Assembly (NCBI GenBank): GCA_015143295.1 | Contig: CM026557.1 | Coordinates: forward strand, 24,833,760 to 24,897,759 | DNA: 64,000 nt | Source: Tetracentron sinense | Taxonomy: Eukaryota; Streptophyta; Magnoliopsida; Trochodendrales; Trochodendraceae | Direction: 5' to 3' | Part shown: positions 55,401 through 64,000 of the stretch, one piece after another | How the letters are laid out: each line of letters starts with the position of its first letter | Numbering within the stretch: position 1 is the first letter of the stretch | Made by a program: the position numbers and the translations under genes | The notes under the pieces: generated by a model | What the model was told of the DNA's origin: nothing | The model's database searches: none | Seen by the model: only the letters and a program-made list of their open reading frames with translations

Positions 55401-55956
55401 GCGTGAGCAGTTATCTGAAACGGTAACTTGGTGTTGTGGACTATGATTGGATGAACTTGACAATGGAAAACAGTTGGAGGTTGGGACCTCGGATAGGGTG
55501 AAATAGCCCCGAGTGACCTCGGGTCACGAATTACGATATTATTATTCTGTATATTATTATAATATGAGAATTATCTTGTACTACTATATCATTATTAATG
55601 AATGTTAATATGTAAAAAATAGTCTAGATGGACTGTGGATTTTGTTGGTAAGGAGCTACACTTATGTCTTCAGATCTTGAAGTGGTTGCCGATTGGTAAG
55701 GAGCTACACTTGATAGATTCTAGAAAGTGTACTGGCGCATTAGTGACACCAAAAGTAAAGATTACTGTAGCAAGTGAGGTAATGCATTTGCTTATGATGA
55801 GTTATTGTGATGACCAGTTGTTATTGCTTATGTAAGCTCATAAGAAAATTTGAAAATTCCTGTATTTTCGCAGGCAAAGTCTTCTGCTTGCATGGTAATG
55901 ACGAACGGGCACGGTCTTGGAACATGATTCTTTATGCACGGGTTCGGGGTGTCACA
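52492..55956 (+). repeat. 5' LTR (3465 bp), same family as the solo LTR at 33836
   Basis: TG...CA ends with TATA CTATATAAAG at 53245-53254. It shares the TCAGAGGTGTTGTGCCTG repeat field (about 54540-55120) and the GATCGATCACC region with the other copy. It is immediately followed by GT and then the PBS, which proves the strand. Confidence 0.9.
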
Positions 55957-55958
55957 GT

Positions 55959-55970
55959 TGGTATCAGAGC
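55959..55970 (+). promoter_or_regulatory. Primer-binding site (Met-tRNA type)
   Basis: TGGTATCAGAGC 2 nt after the LTR end. Confidence 0.9.
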
Positions 55971-56287
55971 TAAAAACAATAACCATTATAACAAATCATA
56001 TTCGATATAGGGTCTAATTATATATTAGACTCAATTAGGATTGTCGTACACTGTCGGTTTTGAATAAATTGATGATTTGAAACCTTGTGTATACGTTAAG
56101 AGTGACCGCCGGAGATATAGATCATCTCCAGGAGAGTGTAATAGGTAGTCTTATTATGCCTAAGGGGATTAAGCATGATTAGACTAAGTAGGATAGATGA
56201 GTGAGATATTTTGGTTGATCTTTTGATAAATTAGATTTTGATGTTCCTATTACGAGACAGTAAAGCGTTGTTAATTTCCTAATAGGA

Positions 56288-59200
56288 TGTAGAACCCCGG
56301 AATCCGAGTTTACTATGCTATGAACAGTGTTAGTGAATAGTGCCCTTGTATGGTGTGTGTAAAGGCGTAAAGCCTTCCATTTTGTTCTTGGTAGTATGGT
56401 GAGTCGAATGAGGGTTTTAGATGCGTGTGATGAGTCTCAAAAAGAGAGTATAAATATACTCTATAAATATACTCTAAGTGGGTAAAAGCAAGGGTATATA
56501 AAATACCTTAAGTGCTTAAAGGGTTGTAAGTGAATAGTGTGTGAATAGTGCCATGAATAGTGCAGTAAACAGTGTTGTGAGGTCCAAGGTTTTCCTAGGT
56601 GCTTGTGAATGATGTGAGGAGTTTATTATATGTTTTATGGTGTATGAGGGTACTAAAGAACCATCCTTGATGTTTATGGGTGTTAAAATAAAAAAGGGAA
56701 AGGTTCTAAGTGCTAAAGGATGGCAGAGGTCTTAACAACCCTCAACTTGTAGGATCCTTAGTTTTGTAGTCTCTCATCAGAATTGAGTGATTCTTGAGTC
56801 ATTAGAAAGATATTAGAACCCTATTTAAGGTTCATGTTAATCATTTTTTCCTATTAGGAGTAGAAGTTAAGCCAAATGTGGGATTTCCGAAACCTAGTCT
56901 GTTGTAAAAATTGGTCTGCTGAAATTTATCCCAGGACCAGTCCACTTGTGGGCCCATTTAGACCCTTAAAAACTCAGAATTGGGCTTTATGAGAAACATG
57001 AAAATTGTTCCCCTTTGAAAGAAGAATCCAACTCAAGTTGAATCGTCAAAATTAGATAAGTGAGTGAAAAGTTATGATCAAAATACCAAAGCGGGAAAAA
57101 CCTGCCCAGGTAGAGTGTCATTTCGGCGACGAATTGATTTGGGGGCCGAAATTCGTCGACGAATTCAACCTGAAAAAGGGAAAAAACACCCAGAAACAAG
57201 TTGTAACTCATCACCGACCTTGGGGGAGATTTTCCTAAGATATTTTTGGGTTTTTGGAAACTTTTAGACTATAAAGAGAAGGAGATTTCGTGAGTTTGAT
57301 CTACTCAAACCCTAAGCTTAGATTTGTGAGAGATTGAAGAAGAGAAGAAGAAGAAAGTTGAGAATTGTTTGGATGTTCTGAGGTCATGTTTTGCCATAAA
57401 AGGAAGAGTTCTTCTTGCCTTCTTGGTGTTCTAACACCTGGATTTCGATTCCAAAGTGAATCATCAAGTTGGGAATTCTCGGAAGTGAGTTCGGGGTTGG
57501 TGTTTAGAAGCAAAAGTGAAACTCTGTTCTAGTTTCCAGATTTCTATAAGCTTCTCAAAGCTTGGATATTATTCTCTCAAGCTTTCTAAAAGCTCTTGAT
57601 TGAAGGAAATCAATCATTCAAAAGGTAGAACAATCTACTAACTACCTTGTTATGATTAATTCATGCTTAGTAATTAGTAAAGTATGGTTTTTTGTAGAAA
57701 TTGAGGTGTATAGCCTTGTTAATAAGCTTTGTTGCATGTTCTTGAGGAAAGTAAGGCTTGTAGCCTTGTATGTATATACTACTATATACTATTAACATGA
57801 ATGAAATGAAATAGTGAGTATTGATGTATGTTTTTGAGAAAATTAAGGCATATAGCCTTATATGCATATGCTATTGAAAGAATAAAACAAAATTTGGAAT
57901 TTTACTATACTTGATGATTTCCTTACTTAACCTATTGATCAAAAATGGTGTATATCATCACCATGCTTTTATGATAAACTTGGTATTAAGCATAAGTATT
58001 AAAAGGAGGGTTTTACCGTAAAGTAAGCTTTAAATTATGATTTTTGCAAAATAGGCTAAGTAGCCATGTATATGCTATGATAATTCCATGAGTGAAATTA
58101 CATGATCTATTCCAATGTTTTAAATACTCTCTACTATGATGCTCACAAGTACTCTATGCATATGACTAAATGTTTAAAAGCTTTCCTTGATTTCTAAGAT
58201 GCTCACATGTATTCGATGACGCTCACAAGCACTCTATGCACATGTATGACCGAGATTTCTCATAAGAATAAGAAAGTAAAAGCTCATAAGGAATTCTCAT
58301 AAGATAAAGCTAATAAGTAAATTCTCATATGTGCTCACAAGTCTCATAAGCTCATAAGAACGCTAGTATGTCCGTCCATTCATAGTTCGGATACTAGTAA
58401 AACTCATAAGAACGCTGGTATGTCCGTCCATTCATAGTTCGGGTACTAGTTAAAATATGTAATGCTAATATGTCCGTTCATTCATAGTTTGGGTATTAGT
58501 AGGGTATGTACGAAGCTGGTATGTCCGTCCATTCATAGTTCGGGTACTAGTTAAGTATATACAATGAAGAAAGCTATGCATGTCCGTCCATTTCATAGTT
58601 CAGGTGCTAGCCAAATGAAATACGTGAAGCTTGATTCTCATAAGGAACTCATAAGTCTCATAAGACGAATAAGACTAATAAGAAACTTTCAAGAATTCAT
58701 AAGGTACTAATAAGCTAAGAATCTCATAAGCCAGGCCTAAGCTCTTAAGAACTCATAAGGTGATTCATATGGAACTCACAAGACATACAAAACTCATAAG
58801 ATATTTGAAATACGTTTTGTGAAAGTACGAACTCAAAGTATGATTTAAAGTATGCTTTTTAAGAATATGCAATTGTTATATTGTTTTAAACTTCTGCACT
58901 TTGATTATGCATATGTTTGGATAAACTGTACTCTGTATGACATGTTAATATTTTATAACATTGTCAGTTAGTAGTTTGTAGACGCTGAGTATTCAATGCT
59001 CAGCCGAACTATTATGTCGGTAGATTCCAGGTTGGACGATCGTGCTCCGAAACCGAGGGTAGAGTAGGAGCTCGCTTGGAATCATCATGTTGATGATAAG
59101 TGGCTGGACACGTGGCCTTATGGTTGAGGGAGAGCGACATGTATTTGGAGCTTCATTTTAGGGGTTTTGCATCGGACTTGAGTTGGTAACTCAAGGGATG

Positions 59201-59419
59201 GATTTTGTATAAAAGGTTTAGTTTTTCATTTAGTTCTAGTTGATTCTTGTACATGGAACCTTATTATATAGAAAAATTTTCAGGTTCACTATTTTCTATG
59301 CCTTGTTTGCTCTCTCTCACAGGATGGTAAGTAAGCCTTATGTGTTATACAGGATGGTATGACACGGCGGTCATGAGCTAAGGTATCCCTAACTCCTAGG
59401 GGTATTTTGGGTCGTGACA
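56288..59419. mobile_element. Solo LTR (3132 bp) in the gypsy leader
   Basis: TGTAGAACCCCGG...GGGTCGTGACA, with flanks TAGGA (56283-56287) and TAAGA (59420-59424), a TSD with one change. It has a terminus style like the chromovirus LTR at 3682 (TGTAGAGCCCC...GTCGCGACA) and shares the CGCTGAGTATTC-CAGCCG phrase, so it is a related but distinct family. A five-copy array built on TATGTCCGTCCATTCATAGT lies at about 58351-58612, next to many CTCATAAG words. Confidence 0.85.
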
Positions 59420-59429
59420 TAAGAATACG

Positions 59430-59733
59430 ATGCCGCCGAATCGAGCACCTAGAAATACTCTAGCCGGTGCATTTGAGGTCATCACTGCTCTAGCAGAATT
59501 GATTCAACGACAACAGAGTGGTAATCGTGTCCCTATTAATCTAGGACAAGAACAAGGGAACGGTAGTAAACTTGAGAAGTTCAGGAGGCTTAAACCGAAC
59601 TTGTTCTCCGGTGCCACCGATCCGTTAGTAGCTAAAAACTAGATTCGAGAACTTTAGAAGATCTTTCGGGTGATGGCATGCCTAGAAGAGGTTAAGTTAG
59701 AGTTAGCAATATTCATGTAGTCAGGAGAGGATG
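59430..59733 (+). pseudogene. gag: Gypsy gag N-terminal fragment
   Basis: It starts MPPNRAPRNTLAGAF. The gag core follows (FRRLKPNLFSGATDPLVAKN), then a stop at 59640-59642 where Trp-type codons are expected. Reading through gives IREL and KIFRVMACLEEVKLELAIFM with further stops. This is the beginning of a gypsy gag domain, truncated at the junction with the SIRE-like sequence. Confidence 0.8.
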
Positions 59734-60236
59734 ACATTTTCCAGAAAAGCAACCTTATCAACAAAAGACATTTTTTTCAGTTTTCAGCTCTGAAATGAGA
59801 GTCCTTGACTCCTCAATTTCTTCTATAAAAACATCTCTCTCATTTGTTAATATTCAGACCACATTGGTCAAAGAATCATTTTCTTCCATAATTTCTTCCA
59901 TAAGAGAGCTTTTCTCTTTTTCAAGCTGAGTAGCTAGAGCAATCTTCCCTTCTGCTTCTAGTGTATAATTCTCTTTCACTTGTTGGAGTGTTTTGAGTTT
60001 TTATTCAGTAGAATCTTAGTCTTTTTTAGTTTTAGACTCTCATAGTACAACTTCCCATAAGCTGTGTCCATGTTCTCATCAGTTTCAGAGTCACTGAGAC
60101 TCTTCTGACTATTTTCAATGGACATGGTCTCTTCAACATTCTTCTCATTCTTCTCTTCATAACTTTGAGAAGAGTTACTACTTTCATCACCTAATGGGAG
60201 ATGAAGGCCAGAATCTCCCTCTCTCATAGTAGTCAT
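59734..60236 (-). pseudogene. SIRE/Maximus-like copia gag remnant with coiled coil
   Basis: From an ATG at 60236 the frame reads MTTMREGDSGLHLPLGDESS, then an acidic Ser-rich stretch and YGKLYYESLKLKK. After a frameshift it continues as a Glu/Lys-rich coiled-coil segment (LEAEGKIALATQLEKEKSSL) to about 59740, with stops. This resembles the coiled-coil part of SIRE-type Gag. The usual gag core is absent, so an internal deletion is likely. Only 58 nt separate it from the PBS. Confidence 0.6.
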
Positions 60237-60293
60237 TAATCAAGGATTTTTGAACAAAATCATACTTAAGGGTTTAGCCTTGTAAGTGAACCC

Positions 60294-60305
60294 GCTCTGA
60301 TACTA
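60294..60305 (-). promoter_or_regulatory. Primer-binding site, one base changed
   Basis: The minus strand reads TAGTATCAGAGC instead of TGGTATCAGAGC, directly next to the LTR end at 60308. Confidence 0.75.
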
Positions 60306-60307
60306 AT

Positions 60308-61545
60308 TGAAATATCTCTGTTCAATGATTCCTTTGACCTAGAGGAGGTGAATAGATCTTCCTAGCAATGTCTACGAATTTTTAATTTATTGATTAACAA
60401 TCAAAATTATAGCAAAAAAAAACGAACAAGTGCAGAAAGTAAAGGAAGACAAGCAATCCACCACACACAAGATTTTTACGTGGAAAACCCTTCCGGGAAA
60501 AACCATAGGACCTAGTCCAGCACAAAATCCACTATTAGAATAAATTATCAAACATAAGACTAAATCTTACCCAACCGGACACCAAACACTATTCCTCGGT
60601 ACAGATTCTCCGTCTTGTAGAACAACCATAAACTTCTCGTTCGATCTCTGCAGCAGCAGCTTCGGCTCCTCACCGAGCAACTTTTCTCAAAGTTTTAATC
60701 CACAATCCAACGATCGATCTCAGTTCTCGACGGCTTTGGCAACGCCAACCAACACTCACATAGAGTTTAAACTTATATGAAGGAACGAAATACTACTCCA
60801 GTGGGATTTCTAACAACAATGGAGATCAACCGATGCAACTCAAGATAGAACAATTCGATCTTGCATCAATTAGAACTTGAGAGAGGAGAACTAAGGGTAT
60901 CCACCAAGTGAGGATTTAAGAACTCTAAAATCTTCAGAGTAGTCTCTAAACTCTCTCTCTAATTCCTTAGAACGAGCTAAGAGAACATCCAATAAATAGC
61001 CAAGGCAATAGTACTTGCCAAAATAGAATTTAGATGATTTTAGAAACAAAAAATACAAGGTCCTTATGATTTTAGAAACCAAAACAGAGTTCGAACGCCC
61101 CTCATGGTCGTTCGAACGGCCTTGGAATTGGATGAAAATAGATAAAAACAGGGGGCCAGACAAGCTATTTTTTTTTTATTTCAATTGCCCGCGTTCGAAC
61201 GGCCTATGCAAATTTTGATTGTTTTGTACTGCTATCTCTGTTTCAACATCCAATATCTTATTAAGACTATTTGAAGGCTATTAAGATTACATGGGTCAAT
61301 TTCTAATCACCTAGGGTGTATGCTTAACATGTTCTAAGTTAATTCCACCTATGGTACCACTAGGTATCTAGGTCACTTTACCATTGTAAAAGTGTGAGTG
61401 AAGCTTGAAAGCAGAATGTACTTCTCTTGAGTCTTTGGAGCTTTATCTTCACCAATCTTCATCAACCAGAGGAACACCGACACTAGACTTACATTGAAAC
61501 CATTTTTACATCGGAATTAAGCGAATACAAACTATGACCTTATAA
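60308..61545 (-). repeat. LTR (about 1.24 kb) of the SIRE/Maximus-like copia element
   Basis: The left boundary is TGAAATATC on the plus strand (minus GATATTTCA) next to the PBS. The right boundary is set by the PPT (minus GTCAAAGGGAGAGA) at about 61546-61559. The minus-strand start appears to be TATAAGG rather than TG, perhaps a mutation. It contains the TACGTGGAAAACCCTTCCGG region common in plant copia LTRs. Confidence 0.65.
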
Positions 61546-63500
61546 TCTCTCCCTTTGACAATTCTGTGACAAAATACCAACTGAAGTACAGGACTCGATA
61601 TAAACTCCCAAACATGGCGAGTTAATCAATTACATGACTCAGAATTACAATTTTGATTAAAAAAAATCAGCACAACCTTTTTCAACTCATAGCGCTTGAT
61701 CTTTTTATGTCAACTTGATCTGAACACCTGTACATGCTAAAACACATAACCAAGTGAAGCATGAGAAATATAAAGTGGGGAAAACACTAGGTGTAACAGA
61801 ATCAATATATACAAACTACCCAATGGAGTACTTCAATATTTCTCCCCCTTTTTGACACGAATGCCAAAGCATCACATAACCAATTAATAAGCGAGGAAAA
61901 AATTACAATATCGCTCAATAGATTTTAAGAGTACATCCATTCAAGACATGCTATCCAACAAGATATGACAATATCACAAAAGATAGATAGTATCAAGACG
62001 TAGTTTCTAAAAAAAATGACAAAAGGAACTAGTCATTCATCACAAGCCAAAAAGCACTGAGCATTACAATCAATTCATGGAAACCAGAATCCATACAATC
62101 CATATCCATAAAACATTGAGTGATATAACATGATAGGAAAATAGGAAGGAACAAAAAATGATCCATAGTCAAAGTCAAAAGCTCCCCCTTAATTCAACAT
62201 ACTTTTGAAACCATTATTCATTTTCAAAGCACAATTAAGTCCAATTTCAAATTAGTCAAAAGCAGAAACTCCCCCTCAAAACAAGTTTGCATTAGCCACA
62301 ACATAATCACATATGTATGCACCAATTTCCAAGGAGCCAAAAGATTGTTCACCCAAGATTTAATATCATTAAGTTTTGACTAAATGAGGATTTTTCCACC
62401 TATACTAGTCACATGAACGATCAATAACAAACACAACAACCAAGACACATTTAGCGAAACGTTTCACTTTGAAGCATAGAGTGTGTAGTGAGGTTTCTGA
62501 CTTGACTCTTTTGGAGGTTTCAACCAATGGTTAAGGTTATGACATTATTGCATTTCAGGGACTCAAGGTGACTCATACACTAGAAGCCAAACCTGTTAAA
62601 TCCTGAATTTTAGCGTTTAAAGAGCATGTGCTAATTTTCACCCTTGTTCATCTCTTATGCAATTTGTCTTTTCTTTTCCTTTTATGACAAACATGCCATA
62701 TTTTGGAGTTCTTTTCTTGGCTTTTTCATATTTTTCTTGCAATGGCGACTTCTACACTAATTGGGTAGGTAGCCCTAGCTATTGGCAGTAGAGGCTTTCA
62801 CACTAGCAACCCAAATAGATAACTATTGTCCGCATAGGTAGCCATTACATACTGTTTGCATCCAATTGTGACTTTCACACTATCCCAGAGGTAGCCCTTT
62901 CCATTGTCTCAATCTTTTTTTTTAAGCAGGGGCACAAGCAAATAGGATATTAACATATCGGTCAATCCAGATTTGGTCAACCAAAAAGATCATCATGAAT
63001 AATAGCATTACCTTTACTTAGGAATTTAGACCATCTTCTATAGGTAGTCAGAGTGCATGTGCATGACACTTTAGCAACATTGTTTAACCAACTCTAACTG
63101 TGATTTAGAAGCTTTGTCTATTTTTCAATTTTTCAAAAGACTTTGAAAGGTATAATATCCTCATGAACTCAATCCTATTCAATATTTTTACCTTGACATT
63201 AAATAAGATTTATGAATGCAAGGAAATTGAAATATGCACAATATGATAGGAGAGTAAGCCCAAACAACATCTTTTGAATTTTGAATTTTTTAATGTTTTT
63301 GGATTTTTCAATATATGAAGGAAAAACAACCTATCTAAAAGAAACACAAAATCTTTTTGGTGTTTTTCTTTTAATTAATTAAAAACAAAATGAAAGAGTG
63401 AAACAAATAAGAAAGTGCAAAACCTACTAATATACATCACATAGATAGTACCAGGACAAATAGGCATGAAGAACATCTTAGTCTATCAAACAACCCATAA
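61546..63500 (-). other. SIRE-like 3' region with several polypurine-like tracts
   Basis: No coding domain is visible between the RNase H stop and the LTR. Minus-strand purine tracts of the AAAGGGGGAG type occur at about 61846-61856, 62182-62190 and 62268-62276, besides the terminal PPT. Repeated PPT-like motifs in the long 3' region fit the SIRE/Maximus lineage. Confidence 0.6.
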
Positions 63501-64000
63501 TCAACCAACCTCGCAAACACCAATGGATTTTCTAAGGAATTCAAACCGAAGGAAATCTAGAGGTTTTGTTAGAATGTCTGCAAATTGGTTCTCAGTTTGA
63601 ACATATTCCAAAGACACAACATTTTGCTTAACGAGCTCATGAATAAAATGATGTCTAATGTCTATGTGCTTTGTGTGAGAGTGTTGAACGGGATTCTTGG
63701 AAATATTTACGGTACTTGTATTGTCACAATACAAAGTCATGGTACCTTGATTTATCCCGTAATCTAACAACATTTGTTTCATCCACAAAAGTTGGGTGCA
63801 ACAACTTCCAGCTGCAATGCACTCAGCCTCTGCAGTAGACAAGGATATGGAGTTTTGCTTCTTGCTAAGCCAAGCAACTAAGCAGTTTCTAATGTACAAA
63901 CATCCTCCAGAGGTGCTTTTTCTATCATCGGCATTTTTAGCCTAGTCAGCATCAGAATACCCAGCAACCATGCCATTTGTATCAAAGAGATACCAAAGGC
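63501..64000 (-). pseudogene. pol: SIRE/Maximus-like copia RNase H, C-terminal part, runs off the right edge
   Basis: The minus frame entering at 64000 reads LWYLFDTNGMVAGYSDAD, then TAG where Trp is expected, then AKNADDRKSTSGGCLYI, WLSKKQNSISLSTAEAE, LYCDNTSTVNISKNPVQHS and HTKHIDIRHHFI. It finishes near FADILTKPLD and CEVG-stop at 63501. This is copia RNase H with SIRE-type wording. One nonsense codon is visible. The rest of pol lies beyond the window. Confidence 0.88.

Larger units (their letters stand above)
52492..59733 (+). mobile_element. Gypsy element, 5' part only (LTR, PBS, leader, start of gag)
   Basis: The components are the 5' LTR 52492-55956 (TGTAACGACC...GGGTGTCACA), the PBS TGGTATCAGAGC at 55959-55970, a leader 55957-56287 plus 59425-59429, and gag from 59430. 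A solo LTR (56288-59419) lies in the leader just before the gag ATG. The element is cut off at about 59733, where minus-strand SIRE-like sequence begins. The 3' LTR and pol are absent from the window. Confidence 0.85.

Overview
The window is flowering-plant nuclear DNA. Two ordinary host genes, both on the minus strand, carry GT-AG introns and plant-type promoter motifs (telo-boxes, a G-box). Almost everything else is plant transposable-element sequence: Ty3/gypsy chromovirus, Tat/Ogre-type, Ty1/copia, LINE, SINE, hAT and Tourist-like MITE. The TE-swollen introns, up to 11.2 kb, suggest a large or TE-tolerant genome. I cannot name the species.

Layout. (1) 1-650: the 5' part of the gene for 60S ribosomal protein eL30 (RPL30), with promoter; its 3' part lies beyond the left edge. 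(2) 1890-21530: a LINE reverse-transcriptase relic broken by a nest. A minus-strand Ty1/copia element (2010-20712, TSD GAAGA) sits in the LINE. A 12-kb plus-strand chromovirus (3682-15758, TSD CCTTT) sits in the copia RNase H. An unrelated solo LTR (10973-12777, TSD CTCTC) sits in the chromovirus between integrase and chromodomain. A 510-bp non-autonomous hAT (20776-21285, TSD GTCATGTC) sits in the other half of the LINE relic. (3) 23837-45777: a complete 12-exon gene for a 422-residue PQ-loop membrane protein. Intron 9 holds a Tat/Ogre-type solo LTR and intron 8 a SINE. Intron 5 (11.2 kb) holds a decayed copia element that itself carries a 3.66-kb solo LTR and DNA transposons. Intron 2 holds a long-arm MITE. 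(4) 45778-48100: probable 5' UTR, upstream intron, promoter and a tandem duplication. (5) 48100-52491: AT-rich intergenic DNA with a second SINE. (6) 52492-59733: 5' LTR, PBS and start of gag of a second gypsy element, interrupted by another solo LTR (56288-59419). (7) 59734-64000: minus-strand SIRE/Maximus-like copia sequence arranged internal-LTR-internal, running off the right edge.

The two host genes have unrelated functions: a cytosolic ribosomal protein and a PQ-loop membrane protein of the family that exports cationic amino acids from vacuoles and lysosomes. The TEs give a relative chronology, because each insertion splits an older one and most carry clean target-site duplications. The most checkable unusual items are the apparent in-frame 150-bp intron between gag and pol of the chromovirus, the conserved coding of the PQ-loop gene across TE-filled introns with 21- and 27-nt microexons, the ACGTGT-rich compound minisatellite in the chromovirus LTR, and the internal-LTR-internal SIRE-like arrangement. 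I found no undescribed functional system that I could defend. All identifications come from reading and translating the sequence by eye.
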